Positions 46,961 through 58,003 of a stretch of 64,000 bases of DNA are shown piece after piece. Numbering within the stretch: the stretch's first letter is position 1; every line of letters begins with the position of its first letter. Under the pieces are notes generated by a model. That model was not told the DNA's origin and did not search any database. It saw nothing but the letters and a program-made list of their open reading frames with translations. The stretch is from Cycas panzhihuaensis. Its lineage: Eukaryota; Cycadophyta. The translations under genes and the position numbers were made by a program. Where the stretch lies: NCBI GenBank assembly GCA_023213395.1, contig CM041465.1:14570001-14634000 (forward strand), written 5' to 3'.

Positions 46961-49419
46961 AGACCAATTCCCTCTGTTCTAATTTTGTCTTGCTTAAGGG
47001 AGATTCAAGTAGGTTCTATTACCCCTTGGTGACAACCTTCACTCTCTGAAGGCGATCCAAGACATGTTTTAGACTTACATTTGCAGATCAAGCTTCTTGG
47101 AGTAGTATTGATGTTTGAAGGAGGCGTATTTCTCATATCTAATTTTTTTTTCAGACCTTATCTAGGGTGCAGCACTCACTGTTTCTTCAAAAATAATGAT
47201 TTTCTTTTAATCTTTTTCCTTGGAAAAAATTAATCTTCAGTATTTCAAAGCAGATTCCAAGAGTTTTATGTGTTTTCTTTTTTACTGAAAATCATATTTT
47301 AGTCACTACACTTAGGTTGCACTAGTTTTTCACTATTTTTGGGTCATTTTTTACTAATAAAGTAATTATTTTTTAATAAAACCACTTGCTTCCTCTTGTT
47401 TCCCCTTGTTTAATCCTTGTTGCAGGCTTTGTGAACATATTCAGTTGGCTCTCAGCCTCTGAAAAATTACTGAGCGACTTCACTCTACTGGGTCCCCTTC
47501 ACAAACCCCAAAAAAAGCTTTAAATCACTGGGAAAAATTGATATTGGGTATTGTAGCCTCTTAGAGGGTGCCTCTCCTCCCTGCAGCTCCCACAGAGTAC
47601 TAACAATGATAAGAAGTCACCCCTCAAAGTCTTACGACAGTTGCAAAAGTTCCTTGACTGTCCAAAGTACGTGCGCCTCACTCAGACTTCACGTGCATGG
47701 TACTCATTGCACAGTGGACAAGACACTGTGAAACTTTGGAGATAGCTTCATACTATTAGGGCACCCCTGTTGTTAAATTTTTAGCCTAATCTGTGAAGTC
47801 TACAAGCAAATCTAACCACTTGTGTGATCACGAGAGTCGCTCGAGTCACGTCGCCAAAATTCGGTTTTAATATTTTTGAAATTTTTCAAAGTGAATTTGT
47901 CTTTTTAAATATTAGTTTATATCTTTAAGAATATTCTGTTGAATATTCTCTTTTTCATGACCTTTTATATTCTAAGGTTTTAACTTTAGTCACTTTAATC
48001 ATTAAAAAAATCACCCTTTTAAGTCAAACTCAAGTTTTTTTTTAGTGATGTTTCAGATCTTCAATCACAGTGACTTCACATTGAGTCAAAAAGACTTAAT
48101 CAAGTTTCTTTTAGCGATTTCTCTCATTAAAACGCGATATTATTGTTTTCCTCTTTTAAGCCTTTTTAGTCATTCAAGACCTTTGTGGCTTAATTTTCTT
48201 AAGGAAAAAATCAACTTTTTTTCACTTTTTGGAGTTAAAAATCTTCATTGTGCTTAGTGATCTCATTAAATCACTAATGCTAAGTTATTCACTCATCTTT
48301 GGAGATTAAAAATACTTAATTAAAGTCTTCATTAAGGTTCCCTGCGTGGTGTCTTTGTTGGTCAAAGTTGCAAAAAATGTTGAATTTCAGCCTTTATTTT
48401 TTTGCATTTTAAGCCTTAATTAACACTTATTTCATGTTTACAAGTATTAAAAAGCCTTGTTAAAAGTGATTTTTTAAGTGTTGCTGCCTTGTCAAAGTGA
48501 TCTTTATCACTATATCAACATTTTTCTTAAGGCACCTTGCATGGTGATATCTATCCCTTAGTCACAAAAAGGGCTCAAGAAGGCTTGTTACTTAATAAAA
48601 TCACTCCTTTTGTTGATCATTGAGACTATTTTAAAGTCCCAACACTTGGTGCTTGGCATCTTCATTTTGTAAGTGATTTTCCTCTCTTCATCTACAGTAT
48701 TAAAAGGAACCCACTTGCATTTTTAACACAAAGGCTTTATTTATTGTCATTGAGTCTTCAAGTGCTTACTTTCTCAAACTTTTTTCATTATACTCAAGCA
48801 ATCTTTTTACTTGGATTTTGATATCACTACTTCACTCCATAAAATGCTCTTGTAAAACACTCAAAGTGTTCATTTTGATGTACTTGGTTACTTTTTTTTT
48901 AAGCTATTTTCATTATAAACATTAATTAAGCATTTACATCATCCAAATAAAATAAACTTTAAAGTCTACTTTAATCTTCTAAAAAATGAACTTTAAAATC
49001 AAGTAGAAGAGGCCCAAAAAATGTTCAAACCTTGCCTCTAAAATAACTTTAAGCTTGGTGAATTCCCTAGGGAACCAACCAATCATACAATCAGTTCATG
49101 ATAATTAAGGTTGCTTGAGAGAAAGGAGGTTCAAAAAATGTGTTATTGGGGCTGTGAATCATAAGGAAAGTATGGTACATCCATGCAAATCAACCCTACC
49201 TGCCTTGTCCTAGATTTAACTTGGCCAACTATTGGATCTATTCTATAGATCAGGGTTGGACCAACTCTTTAGCCTAGTCCTCCACCTCTCATCACTCCAT
49301 TCAGTCGTTGGATCTTCTAGTAAGATCAGAACTATTGGTTTCATTAGAAGGTGGAACTTAAGCAATGAAAGCTTTGAGTTTCCAAGTTATATGCTAGCTT
49401 CAAGCCTTATAACTTCAAC
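46961..49419 (+). other. Long untranslated leader of element E
   Basis: Homologous to the D leader, of similar length, with no protein domain. The 49232-49441 frame is open by chance or is a short upstream ORF; the same DNA in D (near 44980-45150) is not open along its length. Confidence 0.62.
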
Positions 49420-50400
49420 ATGGCTACAATTAATATGCTAAATACATGTACCATTAAATTAATAGGACAAGACAACTATTAAGAATGGAAAAGGATCACA
49501 CAAAACCTCTTGATAATGAACGAATTTTAGGGTTATGTTTATGGAAGAATACCTCGACTTATACCTATTATAAATGATAGTGTAATTATTCGTCCTGATA
49601 TTGCTTATGTTGCTACTTAGGAAGCCAAAGATGAAATTGCTTTGGCATTCTTACACATGATTATTGATGTTCATGTTGACTCTGCAGAATATTATGTGTG
49701 CCAAAACTTCCAAGGAAGCATGGAATACTTTGTCATCTTTGTATAAAAGATGAAATGAAGCTCGCATTTCGATGGTAAAATCCAAGTTGGATTTTGTAAA
49801 ATTTGTCAAGTCTATATTGGTTTTTCTTTCCTCTATCAAGGAGGTATATAATGAATTGAATACATTGGATAGTCTCGCTTCCAGAGATGAGCTTGTAACT
49901 ACAATTGTCACAGCATTGCCTAAGGACTATAATGGATTTATTTCTTTCACTGCTTGAGATGGCTCACTTAAAAGAATGTCTTTTAATGAACTTGAAAGCC
50001 CGTTACTTCAAGAGGAGCAGATTTACATCAAGGACGATGATGACAAACCATCCACTTCAGGGGCATTCATGGCCAAATCAAAGGCCTAGCAAAATCCCAA
50101 ACCTATACTTTCAAAACAATTTGAGAACATGAACATTGATTCCTCAAAGACCAATGTTATACGTCATTATTGTGGTAAAGTAGGCTACATAACTCCTAAT
50201 TAAGCATATCTCTAACACATACGATAACAACAATAGCATCCATGTCAGCAACATCAGAGACAATAATAGTCACATTAGCAATTCCAGTAGTAACGGTTTC
50301 AGCAACAACGGCAACAACAACCCCTCGACTAAATCGAGGTGCCTATCGATGAGGTCAAAGATGAAGGGGGGATTTAGAGGTGGTAATCAACGCCACTTCA
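49420..50400 (+). pseudogene. Element E gag
   Basis: The ATG at 49420 gives MATINMLNTCTIKLIGQDNY, the gag start of this family. Next come DEIALAFLHMIIDVHVD, a frame change near 49690, SIKEVYNELNTL, TTIVTALPKDYNGF and, after a stop, FNELES. The knuckle near 50165 is HYCGKVGYITPN-like and decayed. A long Gln/Ser/Asn-rich tract at 50200-50330 precedes the protease. Gag forms the particle. Confidence 0.8.
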
Positions 50401-52010
50401 ATCGGTTTGCAGATAAGTATAAATTATTTTGTGCTTATCATACATCCAAGGTTGATCAAACTTTGATCATTGACTTTGGGGCTACTTAACATATGACTGG
50501 GAGTGAAGAACTCCTTTGCAACATCAAAGAAGGAAAAGATCAATCAGTGACCTTCGACAATAATGAATTAGTCAAGATCTCTGGCATAGATACGATTGCC
50601 GTATTTCATTCTCCTTCCAATCCTTTCTCTACATTTCCTAATAGCAATGCCTATTTCATACCTTCCATGGAGAAGCGTTTAGTATCTATTAGCAAATTGG
50701 ACAAGCAACAAATGATCATTTTGTTTAAGAATGGTAAACATGTAATTAGTGACAAAAATGACCAAGTAGTGGCTACTAGATATAAGGATCATGGCCTCTA
50801 CAAATTGGATTCTAATAATATCATACTTGATTCTACTTACTCTGGTTTCATTGTCACTTAGTCTTTGTCCAAGATGCAACTTTGGCGTCAATGTCTAGGC
50901 CACTTGAGTTTAGACAATCTCAAGCAAATGGTCAACAAGAATATAGTGCATGGGCTTTCAAAGATGTATAACTCAAAATGTCTTTGTGAAGCTTACATAA
51001 TGGGGACACAACATCGCTTACATTTCTCTAAAGGCAAAGTTTGGCGTGCATCATATCCTTTGTAGTTGATACACTCAGATTTGTGTAGACCTATGTCTAT
51101 CACATCCTTTAGAGGAGCCTTGTATTGCATCTCCTTCATTGATGATTTCTCCCATAAAGTTTGGGTTTACTTCATCAAACATAAGTTTGAAGCATTTCAA
51201 AATTTTAAGGAATTCAAGCTTGAAGTAGAGAATGAGTCTGGCCAATCAATCATAATACTAAGAACAGACAATGGAGATGAATTCACTTTAAAGGAATTCA
51301 CCCAATTCTGCAAGGATAATGGCATTCAGAGACAACTTACTATTCCTCATACTCCTCAACAAAATAGAGTCTCCAAAAGGATGAATAGAACTTTAGCTAA
51401 CAAAGTCAAAGCAATGATGTATGCAAAGGGACTCACTCAAGCTTACTGGCCAGAGCCATTCCAGATAGCTACCTATGTGGCATATCAAAGTCCAACATCA
51501 GTAGTCACTGACATCACACCAGAGGAAGTATGGTCTGGCAAAAAGCTAACTATTAACCACTTAAGGACTTTTGGGTGCAATGCTTATATGCACGTCCCCG
51601 ATCAGCAAAGAACTAAGTTAGACAAACATAGTCTAAAATGTATCTTTATGGGTTATGCCATTCATAACAAGACCTACAAGTTGTATGATCCCATTGGAAA
51701 GAAAATGCATCTATCAAGAGATGTAATCTTTGCTAAGGAAGATCACAAGGAGTTGAATACAGCATCCATTCAACTTCCTATTGACAAAGGTAAAAAGATT
51801 ATTGAGGCTTTCCTTCCCTCTCAATCTTCAACTCCATGCATATCATCTACACCAACTAGTCTGTCTACATCATCAAAATCAACTCCACTTGATCCTAGTA
51901 CATCTTCTATTAATCAACCACTTAGACCATAAGATTTTGAGGTTCACGTCACATCAATCAAAATGTTATCCAAATGGTATACTCAAATAGTATAGGATGG
52001 CTAGATTGTT
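50401..52010 (+). pseudogene. Element E protease and integrase (catalytic Glu replaced)
   Basis: The protease site reads LIIDFGAT-HMTG near 50465, with Ser to Phe and a stop. Then KRLVSISKLDKQQMIILFK and the pre-integrase CLGHLSLDNLKQMVNK and CLCEAYIMGTQHRLHF. The long integrase frame (51066-51932) has HSDLCRPMS, ISFIDDFSHKVWVYF, RTDNGDEF and TPQQNRVSKRMNRTLANKV. By the D(35)E spacing the Lys in VSK stands at the catalytic Glu position, where A, C and K have Glu. D has the same change. The block ends in a Ser/Thr/Pro-rich linker (STPTSLSTSSKSTPLDPST). Confidence 0.86.
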
Positions 52011-53540
52011 GAAGGAAACGTCCATCAAGATATAGACAACAAACCAATTTATCACTTATGGCTAAAGTGTTCTGTATTGATGAGCCTTCCACTTTTGAAG
52101 AGGCTTCTAAAAATGAAAATTGGAAAGGCTGATATGGATGAAGAAATCAATTCTATTGAAAAGAATGGAACTTAGAATTTGGTTGAATTACCTAAACAAA
52201 AATAGGCAATTAGTTGCAAATGTGTCTACAAGACCAAATTTCATTCTGATAGTACACTTTAGCACTAGAAGGCATGCCTTGTTGTAAAATACTTCAAATA
52301 AAAGGAAGGCATAGATTATGAGGAGACTTTTACACCTGTGGCTAATATAAATACCATCAAACTCATCTTGGCCTTAGCAACTCAATGCAAATGGCCAATT
52401 TTTTAGATGGACGTGAAGAGTGCCTTTCTCAATGGAGATCTTCAAGAGGAGGTATACTTGGAGCAACCTCTTGGTTACAAAGCACAAGGCAAACAACACT
52501 TAGTTTATCACCTTAAAAAGGTGTTGTATGGTTTGAAACAAGCTCCAAGAGCATGGTACTCAAAGATTGATGATTATTTTTTTAGGCATGGGTATCATCA
52601 ATCTACTTCAGATCCTAACTTATACATCAAAGTTAGGAAAGACTATGCTATTTTCATTGTCTTGTATATTAATGACTTAGTGATCATTAGTAATGACACT
52701 AAGATGGTACAAATTCTCCAAGATGACTTGAAAAGGAGTTTTGGGATGATAGATCCTAGACTTCTCTATTATTTCTTAGGCTTTGAGGTATGGCAACAAC
52801 TAGGCTATATCTTCATCTCCCAAGCTAAATATTCTCAGGACATTTTGCAATAGTTCATAATGCATAACTACAAACCCGTGCCTCCACCCATGAAGAATGA
52901 AACAAAGCTTACTCTTAATTAGGAAGTTGAACTAACAAATCCCACTCTTTATTAGTAGTTGATTGGTAACTTCATCTATCTCACCAACACTTGCCCTAAT
53001 ATCTCATTTGTAGTCGGGATTTGTTCTAGATATATGATTCAACCTAATTAGAAGCATTGGAATGCATCCAAATGCATACTCAAATACATCAACAACACAT
53101 TGCAGCATGGCCTTGAGTATGCATATGATGAGAACTTTACTCAGCTTAGTGTTTTACCCTTGGTTCAGCAGTTGTCTCATGGAGTTGTAAGAAGCAACCC
53201 AATGTTACCGTATCCTCCACTAAAGCAGAGTATAAAACTGTAATCAGCGTAGCTTGTGAAGCTATTCTTCTACGACAGATTCTTAGAGAGCTTGGACTTG
53301 AGCAGAATCAGCCCACTAGGATTTATTGCGACAATCAAAGTGTAATCAAGTTGGCCAAGAATCATATTTTTCATGCAAGGACCAAACACATTGAGGTTCA
53401 TCATCACTTCATCAGAGAGCATGTGTAAAGCAGTGAGATCAACCTCCAGTATAGACCTACAGAGTAGCAAATAGTAGATATCTTTACCAAGCCATTTGGT
53501 AGAGAAAAATTTGTAAAATTTAGAGATGGTATAGGGTTTC
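52011..53540 (+). pseudogene. Element E reverse transcriptase and RNase H
   Basis: The first RT block is broken by frameshifts (52010-52400). Then [20 protein letters not shown] at 52407, [20 protein letters not shown] and YINDLVII near 52670, where the family has YVDD (first catalytic Asp replaced by Asn). RNase H follows: ISFVVGICSRYM-like, LKYINNTLQHGLEYA, then a shortened middle part (53140 GVLP-like, probably an internal deletion), YCDNQSVIKLAKN and HARTKHIEVHHHF at 53320-53410. The tail GREKFVKFRDGI precedes the purine tract. Confidence 0.83.
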
Positions 53541-53569
53541 GACTTAACATTGTAAACAGTAAAGGGAGG

Positions 53570-54114
53570 TGTTAAACCTTATGTTTACATGCTAAGACTA
53601 TGTACTTTATTTTTCATGTATTATTTATACTTTTGTACTTTAGAGATAACTTATGACTTAAGTGATAAAGTACACACCCACATTCTTTCCTAGTGACATA
53701 ACATTGTCACTTAAGGGTCAAATAGACCCATATGCACTTTTGCTCACTTGAGAGCCTAAAAGGACATATGCCCTACATGTAAGACATGTACCTTGGATGT
53801 TTGACACTTGTCAAACAACCAATACCTTAGGTTTCTTCTTTCACTATATATATTAAGACCTCTTCTCATGGTTCTCATATAGAGTTGGAGTTGTATTGTT
53901 ATATTGTCAGTTTGCTAGTCAAACTGTTATTCATTTGGAGGTTGGACCAATTCTAACTCCTCACATAGTATCATTTTGCTCTTTTTCTTCATGCTTTGAT
54001 CTTATTTATATTGATCTCATACTTTCATTGTTAGTCTAGATTATTGCTTTCTAGAACTAGAGTGAATATATCTCTTAAATCTTGGGTTTCAAAGGCCTTT
54101 TGGCCATTTCAACA
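53570..54114 (+). repeat. 3' LTR of element E
   Basis: TGTTAAACCTTATGTTTAC to GGCCATTTCAACA, preceded by purine tract CAGTAAAGGGAGG. Confidence 0.92.
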
Positions 54115-54194
54115 CTTCCATGGAGAAGAGTTTGTTATCCATTAGCCAATTAGACAAGCAATAGATGAACATTTTGTTTAAAAATAGAAAATAT
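54115..54194 (+). pseudogene. Element D protease end, first copy
   Basis: An 80-bp piece of D between E and F reads SMEKSLLSISQLDKQ, then NILFKNRK. It continues at 57169 after F (KYVISDKHDQ). Confidence 0.75.
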
Positions 54195-54420
54195 TGTTGG
54201 AAAATAGAACCTACAATAAGATATTGACAAACAAAACAGAACACTTCCACAGGATCAAACGGCACCCTTAAGGTACCTCAAATTGTATTAACAAAACATC
54301 CTTACAACATCATTACAATATAATACATAATATTGTGTATTTATAATACAAGTCATGATGGAAGAGTATGACCCACTTGCATGTGGGATAAATCAAATGT
54401 GCATTATCAATATTCCAACA
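54195..54420 (-). repeat. 3' LTR of element F
   Basis: 226 bp, aligned with 56938-57163. On the minus strand it is preceded by the purine tract AAGGGGGAG (about 54421-54432). Confidence 0.92.
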
Positions 54421-54443
54421 CTCCCCCTTAATGCGCATTTAGG

Positions 54444-54671
54444 TCATTTGTACTTACAACGCCTTGTCCTTGAAAATGTCTTGAAAATGATGTCTTCAAC
54501 TTGATCCTTGTCTTCAATCTTGTAGTGATGTCTTTGCTGCAGAATGATGTCTTCATCTTGATTTTCTTCTTCAATTTTGTACTGATGCCTTTGTAAGATG
54601 ATATCCTCAACTTGATTTCCATCTTCAATTCTGTAGTGACGACGTTGATGTAGCTGCTCTAGCAAGTGCAA
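54444..54671 (-). pseudogene. Element F short peptide repeats
   Basis: A 75-codon minus-strand frame holds about three copies of a 20-residue unit of the form RHxYKIEDxxQVEDIILQ, from a DNA repeat of roughly 50-65 bp. It is charged, with Glu/Asp alternating with Lys/Arg. It lies at the 3' end of F, downstream of the acidic frame, and may be its C-terminal extension in another frame. Function unknown. Confidence 0.5.
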
Positions 54672-54713
54672 ATTCTGATTCTTTATTGCAGTTGGTCTAG
54701 TCTGATGAAGATC

Positions 54714-55211
54714 CTATAAGTAACCATCTTCAATCACAACTTGCATATCATCATTATCCTGTATAAACTCTTGATCACCATGTACAACAGTGATTTCTTC
54801 AATCTTAAGAGTGGAGTCTTGATCAACTTGCATACTCTTTGAACTTGAATCAATGCTCAAAGAAGGAACATCATTCAAACTTGAATCAATACTTAAAGTA
54901 GGAATATCATCAATATAAGACTCATCCTTTATAGGACCATCAGATTCATATTCAATGGTGTGATCTATATAAACCTTTATCAACTCATCATTTTCAATGT
55001 CTTTATTAATTGTTGTAGTCTCATCAATGCATTCAACTATCGCTTCCTTACATTCAATAGAAATTTCATCAATACTCATACATTCTTCATCTTGACATGT
55101 CGTTTCATCAGTGTTATTGATATTTTCTTCATTCATTGTACCCGTACCATAACCATAACTGGCCTTAATTTTCTTTTCAATTATTTGTTGTCTCTTTAGG
55201 AGTTTGTTCAA
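54714..55211 (-). CDS. Element F acidic protein frame
   Basis: An open frame of 165 codons, strongly acidic, that overlaps the end of gag by 35 bp in another frame. Its first residues (KLLKRQQIIEKKIKASYGYG) are basic; the rest has CQDEECMSIDEISIECKEAI and a tandem repeat around LSIDSSLNDVPSLSIDSS (about 54850-54910). It has no protease, integrase or RT motif. It may be the C-terminal half of a gag fusion with a one-base frameshift between them, as the joint falls inside EQTPKETTNN. I do not recognise the family. It is the sort of filler region seen in gag-only elements. Confidence 0.5.
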   Translation of the reverse strand: MNKLLKRQQIIEKKIKASYGYGTGTMNEENINNTDETTCQDEECMSIDEISIECKEAIVECIDETTTINKDIENDELIKVYIDHTIEYESDGPIKDESYIDDIPTLSIDSSLNDVPSLSIDSSSKSMQVDQDSTLKIEEITVVHGDQEFIQDNDDMQVVIEDGYL

Positions 55212-55602
55212 ATACTTCCCTTAGAAAATCCCAAGCTTCTTTTGCATTACTTACATGTAGAATCATAGTAATGACAAAATGGAATTTGGAAGGAAGATCA
55301 ACCTCATTGAATATAGCACGAATCATAATGAATGCCTTTCTATCTTTCTTCTCAAGTATTTCCTTTTCTTCTTCATCCTTAGGGATATCATATCCATCAG
55401 TAACAATCTTCCACAAACCTCTAGCTATGAAAAAGCATCTCATTTTAATCGTCCAAAAAAAATAGTCTTCACCTTTACACTTAGGTATTGGAAGAAACGA
55501 ATCCCTTAAGTAGTATTCATTTGTTTCATGAGCATATATAACCACATCATTATCCTCTATGATTGTAAATGTCATTTTTTTAACACCACGTCCCTTTTTC
55601 AA
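55177..55602 (-). CDS. Element F gag (copia, N-terminal part)
   Basis: A 141-codon uninterrupted frame beginning MKKGRGVKKMTFTIIEDND. It contains CKGEDYFFWTIKMRCFFIAR, LWKIVTDGYDIP, KKDRKAFIMIRAIFNEVD and NAKEAWDFLREVFEQTPKE. This is the copia gag (DUF4219/UBN2-like) order: a W-x-I-x-M box, LW-V-G, a helix with A-I, and EAWD-L. It lacks the C-terminal gag half and zinc knuckle. It lies on the strand of F, after a 1.3-kb leader. The frame is free of stops, unlike the D DNA around it, so F is probably young. Confidence 0.75.
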   Translation of the reverse strand: MKKGRGVKKMTFTIIEDNDVVIYAHETNEYYLRDSFLPIPKCKGEDYFFWTIKMRCFFIARGLWKIVTDGYDIPKDEEEKEILEKKDRKAFIMIRAIFNEVDLPSKFHFVITMILHVSNAKEAWDFLREVFEQTPKETTNN

Positions 55603-56921
55603 TCAACAAATTCACCCATCAATCTCAACAAACTTTCTCATGTCTCATGTCTCTTATATTACTGACTTCATCATCAGATCATTGCCTTATGCATCTCACA
55701 TATGCCAAATAGTCACATAAAATCCAAACACTCACTTCACCAAATCAATACCTCATAAATCTCACAATGATCATACATGCCATATGTCGCTACCAAGATA
55801 CATACTTCACTTGATTGCCCAAAACATAACTCATGCCATTACAACACTCAACAATTTTACTTCCCTGCAACTCAGGTATCTTCAACAAAAGAAACTCATC
55901 CTTCTTTTCCTATTCTATCAATTAGAACACATCATCAAACATGCTTGATCTCATCCTTAACATGCCTAACAATTGCCCAATCTTGTCATGTAACATCACA
56001 TGCAACAAGCACCTCAAGCACTGCATTGCCTCAAATCACTATCTTTCTTACCCTCAAATTAGCTTTGTTATGCCCATCAAGTCCCTTCACATAAATCACA
56101 TTCCACGGAGCACTTAATTGTCATATTCCATCCAACGCATTCATGCAAACACATATAAGAAAGCACGCAAACTATCATTAAACAATCACCATCATGCATA
56201 TCAAATCACTAATAGAGTGCCAAATATATTCACATCAACATGACTTAATGTCATCTCACATTACAACAATACTCTCCCATGCACAACATATGTAAGAGAG
56301 CCTCAAACAATCACTTCATTACCATTGCCTCATTCATGTCACCATATCAATATGAAACCCTTAAATTCACAAAAACTTATTTCTGAAAAATAGTATAGCT
56401 CAAAAATACATAAAAATATTGATGGAAATGATGGCCTCTAAAATACGATTCCAACGGTTCAGACGAAATTGAATTCTGACATCCAAATCAAAAGTTATGC
56501 TCCTTTTAAAAATTTCACAATCAGGGTTTCTATGGGCTGTAATAGTACCTTCTGATAAACTAAAAATAACTTTTTATTATGAACTATGATGAACCTCAAA
56601 CTACTTCCATTAAAAGGAGAATTCAAAAACGCACAGAATAAAAAAAAATTGAAGTCATTTGGATACCTGTAACTAAAGTTATGGCTCTTTGAAATTGAGA
56701 TTGCAGATCTGTCCCAAAAATACGGCGACGAAAAAAATGCAGGCTAAAATTAATTATGTTACAATTTCGTACTTTCACCACAAAATCTGTAGTGTGGCCA
56801 CTCAAATTTTACAGAATGAGCTATTTCGTCTCAATTTCGCCATTACTTTTTAGAAATTTCAACGTTGTGGCATCTCCCAAATTACTGCTCTAATACCGAA
56901 CAAAAACACATCTCTCAACCT
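55603..56921 (-). other. Leader of element F
   Basis: 1.3 kb between the primer site and gag, AT-rich with no frame I can name. It contains ordinary AC-rich sequence on the plus strand. The 105-codon plus-strand frame at 55777 has no recognisable domain. Confidence 0.5.
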
Positions 56922-56937
56922 GAGCGCTCTGATACCA
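56922..56937 (-). promoter_or_regulatory. Primer-binding site of element F
   Basis: The minus strand reads TGGTATCAGAGCGCTC immediately after the 5' LTR. Confidence 0.92.
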
Positions 56938-57163
56938 TGTTAGAAAATAGAACCTGCAATAAGATATTGGCAAACAAAATAGAACACCTCCAAAGTATCA
57001 AACAGTACCCTTAAGGTACCTCAAATTGTATTAACAAAACATCCTTACAACATCATTACAATATGATACATAATATTGTGTATTTATAATACGAGTCATG
57101 ATGGAAGAGTAGGACCCACTTACATGTGTGATAAATCAAATGTGTATTATCAATATTCCAACA
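56938..57163 (-). repeat. 5' LTR of element F
   Basis: Pairs with 54195-54420; 226 bp each with few differences. Followed by target copy AATAT. Confidence 0.92.
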
Positions 57164-58003
57164 AATATGTCATCAGTGACAAGCATGATCAGGTTATAAC
57201 CATTGGTCATGAAGACCATAGCCCTTATAACTTGGATGTAAATAATATAATTCTTGATTCTACTTACTCTATCATGCAATCATCAACAAAGATGCAACTT
57301 TGGCATTATTGTCTAGGCTACTTGAGTTTAGACAATATCAAGTTGATGATAAATAAGAACATGGTGCATGGACTTCCAAAGCTATATGGTTTAAAATGTC
57401 TTTGTAAAGCACGTATAATGGGGACACAACATCAATTGCCTTTACCTAAAGGCAAAGCATGACGTGCATCATATCCTTTGTAATTGATACATTTTGATTT
57501 ATGTGGACCTATGTCCACAACATCTTTTGGATAAGCATTGTACTACATCTCCTTCATAGATGATTTCTCTCACAAAGTTTGGGTTTACTTCTTCAAACAA
57601 AAGTATGCAGTATTCTAAAAGTTCAAGGAATTCAAGCTTGAAGTAGAGAATGAATCTGGATATACAATCAAAATTCTAAGGTTAGATAATGGAGGTGAAT
57701 TCAATTCAAAACAATTCACTCAATTCTTCAAGAATAATGACATTTGAAGACAACTCATTATTCCACATACTCCTCAACAAAATAGAGTCTCCAAATGAAT
57801 GAACAGAACTTTGGCAAACAAAGCCAAAGTTATGATTCATACAAAAGGACTCATATGAGCATATTGAGTAGAAGCATTTGACATAGCTACTTATGTGGCA
57901 AATTGGAGTCCTACTTTAGCAGTCACTAACATCACACTAGAAGAAGCTTGGTTTGGAAAAAAGCCTACCATCAGTCACTTAAAAATATTTGAGTGCACTG
58001 CAT
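57164..58003 (+). pseudogene. Element D protease end and integrase, first copy (truncated)
   Basis: Reads KYVISDKHDQVITIGHEDHS, CLGYLSLDNIKLMINKNMVHG, CLCKARIMGTQHQL, then HFDLCGPMSTTSFG, FIDDFSHKVWVYF and LRLDNGGEF. The Glu site reads NRVSK followed by a stop (57797), the same Glu-to-Lys change as in E. It continues to ISHLKIFECTA and then jumps at 58003 back into gag, the joint of the D tandem duplication. Confidence 0.82.

Larger units (their letters stand above)
46403..54114 (+). mobile_element. Element E: complete Ty1/copia retrotransposon nested in D
   Basis: LTRs of 538 and 545 bp (46403-46940, 53570-54114), primer site, 2.5-kb leader, gag-pol and purine tract; 7.7 kb in all. It interrupts the D protease frame (AYFI before, PSMEK-like after), with an imperfect target copy (CTTTC/CTTCC at the junctions). 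It is the same family as D, H and, more distantly, B. Several long open frames remain (288 codons in integrase), but stops and the catalytic changes described below make it non-functional. Confidence 0.92.
54195..57163 (-). mobile_element. Element F: non-autonomous copia-like element with gag only
   Basis: Two 226-bp direct LTRs (TGTTGGAAAATAGAACC to ATATTCCAACA) with a perfect AATAT target duplication (54190-54194 and 57164-57168). The minus-strand primer site and purine tract set its orientation. Its interior encodes a copia-type gag N-terminus and an acidic protein with short repeats, but no protease, integrase or RT. It needs pol in trans. It lies inside the first copy of the D duplication. 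Confidence 0.92.

Noticed and set aside
55777-56094. 105-codon plus-strand frame in the F leader
   Set aside because: His/Thr/Ser-rich, no domain, and opposite to the F transcription direction; the region is AC-rich, which favours chance frames.
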